Positions 1 through 11,772 are shown, numbered from the stretch's first letter. The stretch: DNA of 64,000 nucleotides from Torreya grandis (GCA_037957365.1 JARHVA010005352.1:646501-710500); one strand, 5' to 3'. The notes: generated by a model not told the origin, from the sequence alone. Program-made: numbers and translations.

Positions 1-129
1 TGTTGTAGATTATCCTCATGCCATTAATTCATAATATTCATTGCATAATTATATTTCACCTAAGATATATTTTCACCCCTTATTAACTAGTTTTGTTACA
101 CCTAAATTTTAGTTTTATGAGGGAAAGGG

Positions 130-720
130 TGATACTTAGAAACATATTCAATCCTTCTATATGACATTCCTTGATTATGCCGCCAATTATAAACTTTTGA
201 CCAAACTATTTCTAAGGATCCTCAAGGACTATGCTTTGAAGTGGTTCTATGATTTACCTCTCCAATCCACGAAGCATTCAAAACTCTCCTAGATCAGATT
301 TTGGAACACTTTTCCATTAATATTTTCAAAAAGGTTTCCTATCCCTAAATTGAAATAATCTAACAAGGAACTAATGAACCTATCAATGAATATAATTTGA
401 GGTACAAGACAATGTTGGCTAAAATTACCAATCTTATGGTAGATAAATGACTTCAAGACATATTAAATTAAATTTTTATTACTCTTTTACATGAGTATAT
501 TATTTTCAAAAAGTTTAAATCTTTTGATGACTTATGTCATGTTGTTCGAGACCATGAAATGAAGCTTATTACATTGAATAAGATTAAGTATGTAGCAAAC
601 ACGCCATTTACATAGACATCTAAAAATAGTTTTAAAATTAAACCAAGCTACAAGGTAAAACATCTTGAGCCTAAAAAGGAAACAAATACCATGGTTAATT
701 TAGTTTCATAGTAGTCTGAT
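130..720 (+). pseudogene. Gypsy gag remnant
   Basis: Decayed capsid-type gag of an LTR retrotransposon. Reading across stops and frame changes, the retrotransposon-gag pattern is visible: ALKWFYDLP near 230-260, a segment around LLDQILEHF near 285-315, then NEPINEYNLRYKTML near 373-420, followed by a charged stretch near 540-660. This matches the order of the Retrotrans_gag family (a Trp-rich 'W..LP' motif, then a motif resembling 'F..RF..'). At least six in-frame stops, mostly TAA/TAG at Gln-like positions, make it inactive. The 5' LTR and gag start lie left of the window. The protease remnant at 1240-1680 lies downstream on the same strand, so both probably belong to one element. Confidence 0.72.
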
Positions 721-880
721 TGTCTTGTTTTATCTAATGCATTGAGGAGACATTTCTCATTCTTACTTAAGTCTCCATCTTCATTACTCACATGGTTAGT
801 GGTGTTTTAACTTATATCTTTCTCATCATATATAAGTTGATATGAGTCAACGTCTACCTAAATAATATGGTGTGAAGGCT

Positions 881-907
881 TATTATTATTATTATTATTA
901 TTATTAT
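881..907. repeat. (TTA)n microsatellite
   Basis: Nine uninterrupted ATT/TTA trinucleotides between the gag and protease remnants. Probably slippage in decayed retroelement DNA. Confidence 0.9.
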
Positions 908-1239
908 CACTAGGGACCAAGGCATTCTATTAACATATGTTTTACATTGAATCATAAGATCTAGGACCTTATTTATGACCAAAATATTAAATTTGATGAT
1001 CCTAAAAATGAATTAGGTTCACAACTTGGTGATCACCAAAAATAGAAGATATTTAGAAATCATTGACAAGACAATTCTAATAATGATGTGGAGCTGAAAA
1101 TGGTATATAATGCACATCCTCCTCCATCAAACTATGAAAACCCACTAGATGAGATTATTGGTACCTACATGTGGCATAAACCTCCTATAGTTTAGATACC
1201 TTTTATTAATTTTTATTGTAGTGAGATTATGGATGTTGA
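908..1239. other. Retroelement linker, no clear domain
   Basis: Lies between the gag and protease remnants. All three plus frames have many stops. Short polar, coding-like pieces remain, such as one ending NPLDEII near 1138-1160. No zinc knuckle is recognisable. Confidence 0.4.
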
Positions 1240-1680
1240 CTCGAATCTAAATTTTTATTCATTTGATCATACCTTAATCACTAGACTATACATAGTATTA
1301 TGATTGATAATGATGTAATTGAGAACATTTTCATAATGAAATTACTTACACACTTAGGTTATATTCATAATAATTTACACCCTTCTACTAAATTAGTTAG
1401 AGAATTTGATGGGACCTCATAGCAAGTACTTGGTGATATTGGATTACCTTTATAGGTGGGCCCTGCACATGTGGTTACTATTTTTTTAGTTATACATTTC
1501 ACATGTGTCTTTTATATGTTATTGGGAAACCCATACTCTTTGAGTACACCTTATATAATGTATGGGTGTGTTTTATACATTGATGTTAATCTAGTAATTA
1601 TAGTTTTTGTAGTTTTATATGAGCATCCTACTGAACAAGATAAATTTATAATAAAAATAGTTGAATATAAATCCTACTAA
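1240..1680 (+). pseudogene. Gypsy aspartic protease remnant
   Basis: Remnant of a retroviral-type aspartic protease (RVP_2-like) that would process gag-pol. The conserved run after the active site is readable: IDNDVIENIFIMKLL near 1300-1345 stands where 'IDNGASLN.M...' is usual, so the D-S/T-G active site is degraded to IDND. VREFDGTS near 1395-1420 and VGPAHVVTIFLVI near 1456-1500 follow, then the 'C.F.MLLG.P' block as CVFYMLLGNPYSLSTPY, ending at the stop at 1678-1680. The last 74 codons (from 1456) are open, but the front half has stops. No RT, RNase H or integrase follows before the polypurine tract at 3.03 kb, so the element is internally deleted. Confidence 0.72.
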
Positions 1681-3020
1681 GTCTAATCCACTATAAAAAG
1701 GTAAGCAACAAGCAATCCCCTTGACTAGGAGGCAAATAATTGAGAAACATTTGCATCATAGACATACAATGGATTCCATAAAATCATAATTTAATATGCA
1801 CCATATTTAGATATCTTATACACCTCCATATGTTCCTCTCACTATTATTATAAAATCACCTTAGATCATTGGATAATGGGTTCCATGAACCCCTATTACT
1901 TATATTATTTATTTATGACCACAAAGTCCCATTATATGTGCATAGAGAATCATAAATACTATAGTGATAGATATTGCATCTATGTAGTAACATGAGTTTA
2001 TTCCACTAGTTACCAATTAGGGAGATACCTTTGAGAATCCATTATATGAGATCATAAGGTAATATATTTATTTATTCCAACAATACCAAAAAAATAAAAA
2101 TATCTAAAAATATTTTTGACATTTACATATTCTATTAGCTCCTTAGAATCTATGCATTATTTTAATGTTGATGGATAACATATCAATTACTTATACATAT
2201 TCATGTGTTTCACACTTATATTTGAGTGTGATACATGCATACATAAATATATAACCTATGCACTTATGTATATGGGGTTGCCCCTCTTCTCAAATCACCA
2301 AGATGTTGGGAGAATCCACCTTATTTGATCACAATACATCTAGGTTATATCATTCTATGGTCACTTTACATTATCATTTTTGAGCTCATATATGTACTTA
2401 CACATGTATTTAACCATGCTTATAAATTTTAAAATGTACTTGATATTCTATGTACTTGACATTTTTTCCAACACATATATCCAAAGACTAATATGATATG
2501 TTTATGCTCATTGTTTATGATTTCACTTACAAACTTACTTGAGTGTATTACCTTACTATTATCTTGTTTGTTTGATCATTTTGATATTTTTCATTGTTTG
2601 TGGCCCACATTTATAGATTATCCTATTATTGACATTTGATTATGTCGTTACTTTTTGTATAAAAATTTGAATATGTCATTTTGTATTTTTTGGAAATTTG
2701 ACTAAGTCATGTCCCTTTGATTGTGTGGCATTTGAACATGCCTCTTATTTGTGTCCTTCTTGGGCCATTTTATGTTGACTTGATTTTGAGTACTCTTCTG
2801 TGTGTGTTTGGTTTCTTGTTGATCTTTTAATATTACTATTTAGATGTTGCCTTTATTTTTATCATGCATCTTAGGACTTGATGTGATCACATTTTATGCA
2901 CTTCAATGATACATCTACCTAGACATATTCCCTCTATATTCTACATTATACATTCACCAATTTACATGGTTATATTATCCTTTTGAGGTAATGTAACTAC
3001 CAATTTCTATCTCTCCTCTC
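1681..3020. other. Non-coding retroelement interior
   Basis: Lies between the protease remnant and the polypurine tract, where pol should be. No RT or integrase motif is visible in any frame. From about 2620 to 2760 there is a loose repetition of a motif like TTTGAATATGTCATTT. AT-rich and otherwise featureless. Confidence 0.5.
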
Positions 3021-3023
3021 TTT

Positions 3024-3035
3024 AAAAGGGGGGAA
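3024..3035 (+). promoter_or_regulatory. Polypurine tract, probable 3' LTR edge
   Basis: AAAAGGGGGGAA is a purine run of the kind that primes plus-strand DNA synthesis just upstream of a 3' LTR. It lies downstream of gag and protease on the same strand, so an LTR probably starts within a few tens of bases. The 5' partner LTR is outside the window, so the boundary cannot be proved. Confidence 0.5.
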
Positions 3036-3040
3036 TATCA

Positions 3041-3370
3041 GTGGGGGCATGTCATAGATGCATAGATTCCACATATTCATAATTTAAGATTCAATGGGGA
3101 CATGTCATATAGGCATGGATTCCCCATATTCATAGTTTTAGATTCAATGTATGAATGTTTTGGAAACATGTTCTCCACATTTATTTAGTATGCAACATAA
3201 CTAGATTATAGTGGAGGCATGTTTTGTAAACATGGTTGTCACTTATTGTTAATTTTTATATTTATCCACATATTATGGGGGCATGTTTCGAAAACATTTT
3301 ATCCATAGTTTAATCAATTTTAGTTTTAGATATATAGTGGGGGCATGTTTTGGAAACATGTTTTCCACAC
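3041..3370 (+). repeat. Degenerate repeat with CATGTTT-AAACATG palindromes
   Basis: A unit resembling GTGGGGGCATGTTTTGGAAACATG followed by 'TCCACA' recurs four to six times at 60-130 bp spacing. Clear copies are at 3151-3180, 3211-3234, 3276-3300 and 3337-3366. The cores at 3218-3234 and 3344-3360 are inverted repeats (CATGTTT, 3-nt centre, AAACATG). Its place just after the polypurine tract suggests U3 enhancer-like repeats of an LTR. Confidence 0.6.
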
Positions 3371-6300
3371 TTACACAGTTATAAGATCGGCCATATTCAT
3401 CATTATATGATTTATATACATATCTATGGAAAAATTCTATACAATGGCACTATTGTTATATACAACCTCAACATGATACATATCTAAGGTGAATATTTTA
3501 TGCAATGTGTGCCTAGTATTGAAAAATAAAATCAATATCATATTATAAACACTTCTATAGACTATCATCACCCACCAAGGTGGAATTTTATACACTATAT
3601 TGATCCAATTCAATGCAGTAGTTGGTTCACTTTTTGGTATGGTAGAGTGATTAAATCACTCAACATTACAAAAATTTTAGGTTGGAATTGATTGTACCAT
3701 CCAACCTCACTAGTTTTTAGTGTGATTTGACTTGGTTCACTCACCTTCAAAAGGTTATAATTATGATTAGGTTGTATAGTTGAGCTAGTCTCAACTCCTA
3801 GGTGGCAATCCATATTTTCTCCAAGGTTAAGGGCATGTGCCCTCCTATCTTTCCTTCTCTATATATCATTAGATACATGCACTTTCTAGATTTATATTTA
3901 TTCTTATCTTAGTTTATATGATTCAAAATGATACATGTTTCAAATTAAATTTCCAAAAGGGAAGATGGTTACATCAAAAAAGAAGTTTACTAATATACCT
4001 CACTCACTTTATATTTCAATATTTTCAATACTTTCAATTTTAGATATATGCATTGATTATATAATGTAAGTTGGTTGTAAGTAAGTGACTATAAAATAAC
4101 TAAAGTTGGACATCAGCAAAAAAAAGGTGTGTTATACACACCTATATATGCAGTTATTACCTTTAAACTATAAATTTAATTAATTGTTTGAGGGAGGAAT
4201 ATATATGATATTTATGAATTATATATCACCTTAGTCTTGTACACTTGGTAAACTTAGACCTTGGCTATTATTATTAATTATAAACCTTTCCCACTTATAT
4301 AAGTCTCGTATCCAATCTCTCTTATGCCCTTTGGCCTATCCCTTAGTCTAACTAGTCTTATATTGATGACACATGCCTTCTATCTTACCCAAAATTATTA
4401 AAACCTACTTATCTTATACCTCTACAAGTTTTGAGCCCACACCTATTTTCTTCCTCCATGAACACTTATGTCTCATATAGACACCTATGTTGACATGGGA
4501 TCATGTTCTAATGTAAGTGTATATTTACCTAAAGTCATCTAATTTGTAAATGAAACACATCCTAATGGTCATCATAATTGATATTATACAAGATATTATC
4601 TTGATATGAGTGGTATAAATGCATGATCACTCCTCATTTTAAAGGTGCCTATAATTTATACCAAAGAACATTTAAAGATCATTAAATTGATCAAAAATTT
4701 ATTATTTTATTTTATTCTCATATCAATAATAGTTACATTAGATCTATAGGTTTGAATTACTGAAGGAGTAGCCAAAGTGTTATATTTTCCAATTTAAAAG
4801 TTTGGTCATTATTGTACTTAATTATCACACATTGCATGATTCACATTGAATACAAAAAGTATGGGAGAAATACGTAGGTATAAGGACCTATTATAAGTAT
4901 TAAATATGTAGGAAACACTCATTAATTGATGGTCTTTAGGGTAGCTCTAAACTGTGATCTCACACACCCATTTTTACCAAGGTCACTATGAAGATAAGCA
5001 ACTATGGTTTGATCATTTAACAAGGAATGATAGTCCATGACCTAGATTTGAATGCATAAAATCAAAGGTAATGATGAAAATATAAGCATCTAGGTGGTCA
5101 CATATAGTTTCAATAGGTATTATGTATTGTACACCTACATCTAATATAGACACTAGCATTGATGTAACTATTCCAAGCTAATGTAAGTGTCCATGACTAG
5201 AGATGCACTTAATCTATAATTTAGTGACTATTGTAAAATATTATTCTAGTATGCTTCTTAATTATTCTAGATCTAGATATATATTAGCCTTAAAACTAGA
5301 TAAATATCTTATTTCTTTATCATTTCAATATCTAGCATAGTTTTACTTTCTATTTTTATCATATCTCGACATAATACATTCAATATATGTTTTATCTGAG
5401 TATTTTAATTTATTGGTCTAATATAGATTTATTTATCACCCTATTCTTATTCATTTATATATTCTTAACCTTATATACTCCATATTAGGATCCATTTCCA
5501 ATTTAGGGTTAGACACTCACATGCAAAAATAACCTCAAAATAAGAAACTTATAGTCTTAGAGAATATGTATTTGATAGGCATTATAAAAACCATGCAAAT
5601 ATAAACAAAGCTAATTTAAAAAATTCAAAAAGTTTATTACAACTCTTAATTTATGCACTAAAACATCTAACTTAGCCATCAATGTAATACTATGAAGTTT
5701 TCCTGATTTTCATTGGTCAAAATTACAAACCCTATGCCATTGTAGAGCCAAATACACAATCAAAAAACACCAATGCACTTTTCATAATAACTAAGGTTTA
5801 ATTTTATTAATGAACACACACAAAAAATAGATATATCAAAACGATGAAACTAACCATTACTTCAAATAGAATAATCCCAATAAAACTGATCTATAAGCCC
5901 CTCTCCAAACCACATTTTGATAATTCATTGTATAGGATCTTATATGCACACCATGTATGCATACAATGGTTTATACCCTCAAACATACCCATACTAAAAT
6001 TTTTAGAATGTAAATTAATAAAAAAATCAAGATTATTTAGCATAAGGGAAGTATAAATTTCCTCAAATGAGACTCCCAATTCTTACATTCCCCTGGACTT
6101 TTCTTTCCAAACTTTATTTAGATACCAGACCACTTGCCAAGACCAAAAATTATTTCCGAGGTGTCTTCTTTATTATCCAAGTAGTCCACTCGAGTGTAGG
6201 GTTCCAATAAAGTAGTGAAGCACCTTAATCAAAGAGTTTTATTAAATTTCATAGATAAATTAAAATTGAAATATTGTACATTTTCTCTAAAAACTAAACA

Positions 6301-7748
6301 AAACCAATGCATTGCACCTAATAGAATTGCTATAACACATGTATTACACATAAAAATCCAAGACATGAAGTGGAGTGATAAGGAAGGCATCTAATATTTT
6401 TAAAAATCTCCCCAATTATTTAAGGTTTACCCAAGGTCAAGTATGCATGATTGTGAATAATAATAATTTAATTATTACAAAAATAAATGTCTAAAAATAC
6501 CTTCATAGTGTATAATCATGGCCTATATCCCAAAGTATTATCATCATTTTTTCTAAGACCTAGGTTCCATTAAATTTCAAATAATAAGTCAAGACTCAAA
6601 ATATAACTTAATAATAATATAATAAAATTCCCATAATGAATCAATCCCCTAACCAACTAAATTTAATTTATTTAAATCAAATATCAAGGATATTATTAAA
6701 TCTTGAAATGACAATAACACCCTTTTAAATTAATACAGTTCCTCAATTAATTTTTATCATTAAAGATAGTATTTGTGATCAAATGAAAAGAGAAAAAAAT
6801 GTTCAATTAGCCTAAGGATAATGATGACCTTGAGAGTCCATAAAACATCATGGTGAACTAAATAATCACAAAGTCTCAACCACAAACACAAGTGAGAAAA
6901 ATTGGCAATATCATTGACTTACTTAAATCATAGGCATTTGATAAAACATAACCAAAATATTAGATCATGATAGTGATCATGTTAGTTTATCCAAACACAT
7001 TGTTTTAATAAAAATAAGGAAACCAAAATGTTACACCTTGTACTAATTAACCAACCATCTTGAGATCCAAACATGGCCAAATACCCCATGATGAACTTGT
7101 TGACTTTCTCTAAGGTCTAGAAGCAAAATTAATTTCTTGACTTAACCAAGAAAATTAATAATATGTAATAAAAAAAAATCATTTGGGACTAAGTATTAGC
7201 CTAAAAACTTAATATTTATGAAGTAATAGAGACTATTAAAACTTAATAAAATTAACCATACGATTAATATGTTATGATTTATAAAATAAAACAATGTGAC
7301 TTATCAATTCATTACCAATAAGTTGCTTAATAAATTTAACTTGGCATACATAATTAATGCTAAATCAAAGACAACCATATAATAAAAAAAAGAACTTAAT
7401 TAAGCCATCTTCAAAATAATATTATCAAAATATTTTTTTACATAAAATGATTCTTTCCCATCTACTTGTGGGTTGGAATTAGGGATATAAAATTTTAATT
7501 ATACCTTAGAAATCATTGCTATGATTACTAACACATCATTGACATCTAATGAGAGCTATATCACATGTCATAAGCTTAAGATTTGGAATGTTTTATTCTT
7601 AAAATTTGAGTATACATTACCCATGTTAGGTTTATAGATATTATAAGTCTTTATCTAACCATCCAAGTACATACAAGCTCTATTGATTTAACTTATTTGA
7701 GTCCTAGACTATTGAGAGAAAGAGAATAGTTTTAGGTCATCCTACTGG
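3371..7748. other. No gene recognised; probably LTR and old repeats
   Basis: AT-rich DNA with stops in all frames. The first part may be the rest of the LTR that begins near 3.04 kb. A small perfect hairpin lies at 4126-4142 (GGTGTG-TTATA-CACACC). The short open frames here (for example 5844-6056) show no family motif. I see no RNA gene and no domain. Confidence 0.5.
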
Positions 7749-7753
7749 AATCA
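7749..7753. repeat. Target-site duplication AATCA, left copy
   Basis: AATCA directly precedes the TGTTAGG start of the Copia 5' LTR. The same five bases follow the 3' LTR at 11768-11772. Confidence 0.95.
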
Positions 7754-7827
7754 TGTTAGGTTATGGAGCTAAAAGCTTCAACTTGTTGCAGACAAAGAAA
7801 AGGAGGTTGCTGAAGACCCAGAAGCAC

Positions 7828-7941
7828 CAGCGTCGGTAGCATGACCGACGTCAGTCATGATCAGTGCAAAAGGAAACCGGCGTCGGCAGGAAGTCACCCG
7901 ACATCAGTAGCACCAGGCAAGCAGGGACCGGCGTCAGTCAC
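7828..7941. repeat. CG-rich ACCGRCGTCGGT motifs in U3
   Basis: Five variants of a nearly self-complementary 12-mer (consensus ACCGRCRTCGGT, core GACGTC) in 115 bp. The core resembles a plant bZIP (ACGT) site. The same cluster, more decayed by C-to-T and G-to-A changes, lies at 10908-11021. Confidence 0.75.
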
Positions 7942-8082
7942 CTGTGTGTTCCAGAACTGTTCGTTGCATGAATAGTTAGTTTAGTGAACGGAGTGTTTGC
8001 ATGTAAAGTCTATTGCGAGTCTTGAGCTGCGTGTCTATTATTAGTAAAATAGAAGTCTAAGTTATTGTTTAAGTCTGGGATC

Positions 8083-8090
8083 TATTTATA
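8083..8090 (+). promoter_or_regulatory. TATA-like box of Copia LTR
   Basis: TATTTATA, in a segment identical in the two LTRs (copy at 11163-11170). It is the only good TATA candidate in the LTR, so transcription probably starts some 25-35 bp downstream. Confidence 0.45.
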
Positions 8091-8689
8091 GACCCATTGG
8101 CATGTATTGTAAAGTGTGCTAGTGAAGAGAACAAAGTGTGTGTTTCTCCTAGTTCCATTATGAGCTAGAGAGGAAGGCAAGGAAGATCCTTCCATTATGA
8201 GTATGGTCTATTGAATTGTAGGTTGCAAGTTCATGAGAGATCAACTTGAAGTACTATAGAGTGCTTGGTGTACTGGCAGGGTTATTACTGACTGGTTGGA
8301 GAGGTGAACACCAAATCTGTGTGTGAGTTGTGTGTTGGGACCATTTTTGGTAGGAGAGTGTTTTTGAAGAAGAATTACTGTACACTTGAGGTGTGGGAAG
8401 CCTCTATAAGGTGGAAGAGTGTGGTGGCTCTTTATTGTATTCTTTTTTGTACAAGTATTAATATATAAGAGTGTATATTATCTCTCATATTCTGTGCTAT
8501 TGGTGAATTCTAGTTACTTGTATTTCTGGTATATTTCTGCATGTTTAATTGCTTATATTTGGTAATCATATTGTGCTCTTTCTAAGGAGCAAGATCCTAA
8601 CAAGTGGGATCAGAATAGCTGTGTTTGTTCTTAGATTCCCTAACAACTAGTATCAGAGCATGTTTGTTGTTCTAGGGGTACCTGACAAG

Positions 8690-8701
8690 TGGTATCAGAG
8701 C
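8690..8701 (+). promoter_or_regulatory. Primer-binding site (initiator tRNA-Met)
   Basis: TGGTATCAGAGC, the usual Copia site complementary to the 3' end of initiator methionine tRNA, begins two bases after the 5' LTR. Confidence 0.93.
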
Positions 8702-8797
8702 TTTTGGTTGGGATACTAACAGGTTGGTTCAGATCTAGTTAGTGTGTGTTGATTACAAGTTACTCACAGGGGTTTCTATTTGAGTGGGAGTAGAGCA

Positions 8798-9541
8798 ATG
8801 GCAGAAGATAGTAAGCTATGAATGGAGAAGTTTAATAGTAGGAGGTCCAAGTTCAGGTATGGTAGAATAACTTGCTGGAAATGTGGAAAGAAAGAGCAGA
8901 GAAAAGAAGATTATTGGTTGGTAGTAGATCAGCATGAAAGACATGAAGAAGAAGTAGATGTTGTAAAGTTCGTTGCATAGGATGCTCTAGTATGTTCTTT
9001 AGATAAAGTAGAATCTTGGGTTTTAGATTCTGGTGCCTCTTTTCATGCATCCCCAAATAGGGTATTTTTTCATGAGTATGTCCAGGGAGACTTTGGAGAA
9101 ATTTGTTTAGGGGATGGAAAGCCTTGTCAGATGGTTGGCAAAGGGAAAGTGAAGCTAAAATTGTAGATAGGTAACACATGGGTGTTAAAAGAGGTCATGC
9201 ATGTCTCAGTCTTGGAGATGCAACTAATTGCTTCAGGAAAGTTGGGTGATGAGAGATGCACAAGAACTCTCACAGTGGATGCACTTGAATTAGCGAGTGG
9301 TAAGAAAGTAGGTACTCTTTATCTACTTGCTTATATTACTGATTCTTCTTCTGTTGTGAAGACGTGGCTTTGTAGGCTTGGTCACATGAGTAAGAAGGAG
9401 ATGCATGTTCTTGAGTCAAAGGGTATAGATCGAGATTTCTGTATGCAGAAGAAGAAGGTAATGTTTCTTGAGGAATCTGATGTTCATGACAAGAGCAGGA
9501 AAGCCTTGGTTTTCAAGGAGAAGGTGATGGACAGAGTTTAG
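8798..9541 (+). pseudogene. Copia gag-protease-preintegrase fragment
   Basis: One frame from an ATG at 8798 to a TAG at 9539-9541, with three in-frame stops (first near codon 8). The start, ending MEKFN, resembles the first residues of Copia gag. The rest of the capsid is deleted and the frame passes straight into a zinc knuckle, CWKCGKKEQRKEDYW at 8873-8917, where the expected His is Gln and the last Cys is Tyr. The protease active site WVLDSGASFHASP at 9017-9055 keeps the catalytic DSG. TLYLLAYITDSSSVVKTWLC and RLGHMSKKEMHVLESKG near 9313-9423 match the GAG-pre-integrase domain. The integrase core does not follow. Broken and without its main domains, so non-functional. Confidence 0.88.
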
Positions 9542-9645
9542 CACGAGGGGTAGAAGAATTCTGAGTAGAGCAAGGGTGATTTGGACAAGGGTTTGATCCA
9601 AAAGGAGCTCACGGGAAAAAGTTAGTTCTCACAAGCACAACACAG

Positions 9646-9840
9646 AGACCAACGCCAGCAGGAAAACCGGTGTCGGCGTCCATACAAGGACCGACATCGG
9701 CTATGTGCAGCTCAATGTCGGTGACTCAGGGTAGATAAACACCGGCATTGGTCAGGAGAACTGACGTCAGTGATGAGGCAGTCATAGGGAACCGACATCG
9801 ATCGGGTGCATACTAGAATGTGACCGGCATCGGTCACTGA
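9646..9840. repeat. Eight CG-rich palindromic motifs inside Copia body
   Basis: Eight variants of the LTR motif (ACCGGTGTCGGC, ACCGACATCGGC, ACCGGCATCGGT and similar) spaced roughly 20-30 bp apart. They sit where the integrase should be, between the pre-integrase stub and the RT remnant. This is the most CG-rich part of the window. Confidence 0.75.
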
Positions 9841-9954
9841 GACAAATTTTGGGTGGATAACAAGCTGTCAAGGAGTCTCAAGTGCCCATATGAAGGACTT
9901 AAAGGGTAGGTAAGCCTCAAATTCATCATTTCCCTTCTTTACACTACTTGTTTC

Positions 9955-10800
9955 TCACTTATGGCATAGAACTAGGAAGTTATTGAAGAAGCAGAATAGG
10001 TAGATCCAGGAAACAGTGGGAGCTTGGCATGGATGAGGATGTGATTCCTTGGAGAAGAACCAAACAGGGATTTGTTGGTAGAGTTGCCAGCTGGAAGGAA
10101 GCACTGAGAGACGAATGGATGTTCAGGATAAAGAAGAGCGGGAATGGATACGTGAGATGGAAGATCAGCGTATATGGTCTTGAGTAAGCTGCAGGGCAAT
10201 GGAGGTTTGATCATTGTGTTTCTCTTTACCAGGTTGGATAATATTAGCTACATTATCCTATTACTGTATGATGTGCTTGTTGTAGGGTTACATATACAGG
10301 GTATTGCTGAACTAAACGTAAAGTTAGTTTAGGAGTGTGTCATGGAGAATTTAGGAGAAACAAGATTCTTTGGCATGAGTGTGTTCTAGGGACATGGAAG
10401 GTCATGTGTTGAGTTTGTTTTAGGATGATTGTGTGAGACCGGTTAGCACACCGATGGTTGGACAGTTCACAAAAAAGTGTCTTGATTCACATAATGAGGT
10501 TAGGTGCATGGTATGTACTAGCCTGAGTTTTCCCAAGTAGTGGGAGTTGTCACAAGTTTGGAGCCAATCTAGGAAAGAAGCATTGGAGGGCAGTTCAGTG
10601 GATTCTTAGAGGGACCAACAGTAGGTGCACATGCTATGTAGGGTCAAGTTATTTTCTACATGGTTTGTAGATGCAGATGTGGCAGGTAATTTGGATGACA
10701 GGTTTTGCACTACAAGTTTTGTGGTGGTTGGTCTTTAAGGGTGATCTTGAAGAGGGATACAGAGCCAAAGGAACAAACTAGATGGTGTACAAGTACAGGT
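9955..10800 (+). pseudogene. Copia RT / RNase H scraps
   Basis: Several short Copia pol pieces in different frames. Near 10095-10200 a stretch resembles the start of RT, and SVYGLE followed by a stop near 10165-10185 matches the 'VYGLKQAPR.W' motif. A piece like ENLGETRFFGM near 10340-10375 matches the 'MKDLGE...LGM' block. HWRAVQWILRG near 10583-10615 matches the 'HW.A.KRILRY' block. DADVAGNLDDRF near 10673-10710 matches the RNase H 'DADWAGD.D.R.ST' motif. The YVDD catalytic region is absent. The order is right for Copia, so these are deletion-joined remains of one pol. Confidence 0.75.
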
Positions 10801-10822
10801 ACAGTTGTAGCTATTTATCTCC

Positions 10823-10833
10823 AAGTGGGAGAT
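10823..10833 (+). promoter_or_regulatory. Copia polypurine tract
   Basis: AAGTGGGAGAT just before the 3' LTR, the usual Copia plus-strand primer position. Confidence 0.88.
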
Positions 10834-11767
10834 TGTTAGGTTGTGGAGCTAAAAGCTTCAACTTGTTGCAGACAAAGAAAATGAGGTTGCTGAAGACCTA
10901 GAATCACCAACGTCAATAGCATGACCAACATCGGTCATGATCAGTGCAAAAGGAAACCAGTGTTGATAGGAAGTTGGCTGACGTCGATAGCACCAGGCAA
11001 GCAGGGACCGACGTCGGTCGCCTGTGTGTTCTAGAACTGTTCATTGCACGAACAATTAGTTTAGTGAATGGAGTGTTTGCATGTAAAGGCTATTGCGAGT
11101 CTTGATCTACGTGTCTATTATTAGTAAAATAGAAGTCTAAGTTATTGTTTAAGTCTGGGATCTATTTATAGACCCATTGGCATGTATTGTAAAGTGTGCT
11201 AGTGAAGAGAATAAAGTGTGTGTTTCTCCTAGTTCCATTATGAGCTAGAAAGGAAGGCAAGGAAGATCCTTCCATTGTGAGTATGGTCTGTTGAATTTCA
11301 GGTTGTAGGTTCATGGGAGATCAACTTGAAGTACTATAGAGTGCTTGGTGTACTGGCAGGGTTATTACTGACTAGTTGGAGAGGTGAACACCAATTCTGT
11401 GTGTGAGTTGTGTGTTGGGACCATTTTTGGTAGGAGAGTGTTTTTGAAGAAGAATTACTGTACACTTGAGGTGTGGGAAGCCTATGTAAGGTGGAAGAGT
11501 GTGGCGGCTCTTTATTGTATTCTTTTCTGTAAAAGTATTAATATATAAGAGTGTATATTGTCTCTCATATTCTGTGCTATTGGTGAATTCTAGTTACTTG
11601 TATTTCTGGTATATTTCCACATGTTTAATTGCTTATATTTGGTAATCATATTGTGCTCTTTCTGAGGAGCAAGATCCTAACAAGTGGGATCAGAATAGCT
11701 TTTTTTGTTCTTGGATTCCCTGACAACTGGTATTAGAGCATGTTTGTTGTTCTAGGGGTACCTGACA
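10834..11767 (+). repeat. Copia 3' LTR
   Basis: 934 bp, the same length as the 5' LTR. It shows about 60 differences by hand count, concentrated in the CG-rich U3 part, where most changes are C-to-T or G-to-A. Followed by AATCA at 11768-11772. Confidence 0.95.
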
Positions 11768-11772
11768 AATCA
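11768..11772. repeat. Target-site duplication AATCA, right copy
   Basis: Perfect copy of 7749-7753. It fixes the right end of the Copia element. Confidence 0.95.

Larger units (their letters stand above)
7754..8687 (+). repeat. Copia 5' LTR
   Basis: 934 bp, TG...CA ends. U3 carries five CG-rich motifs near 7828-7941 and a TATA-like TATTTATA at 8083-8090. A smaller sequence resembling the primer-binding site, CTAGTATCAGAGC, lies inside the LTR end near 8648-8660. Confidence 0.95.
7754..11767 (+). mobile_element. Short, deleted Ty1/Copia retrotransposon (4,014 bp)
   Basis: Complete LTR retrotransposon with direct 934-bp LTRs (7754-8687 and 10834-11767), each starting TGTTAGG and ending CTGACA, and flanked by AATCA. 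The primer-binding site is at 8690-8701 and the polypurine tract at 10823-10833. The interior is only 2,146 bp. It holds a gag start fused to a zinc knuckle, a protease, a GAG-pre-integrase stub, and broken RT/RNase H pieces; the integrase core and most of RT are missing. It is therefore non-autonomous and would need proteins from an intact relative. My by-eye comparison of the LTRs gives about 60 mismatches in 934 bp (roughly 6%), mostly transitions, so the insertion is old but is the best preserved in the window. Confidence 0.95.

Noticed and set aside
9416..9601. Minus-strand frames at 8853-9179 and 9416-9601 over the Copia body
   Set aside because: Antisense shadows of the gag-protease-preintegrase frame, which has clear motifs on the plus strand.
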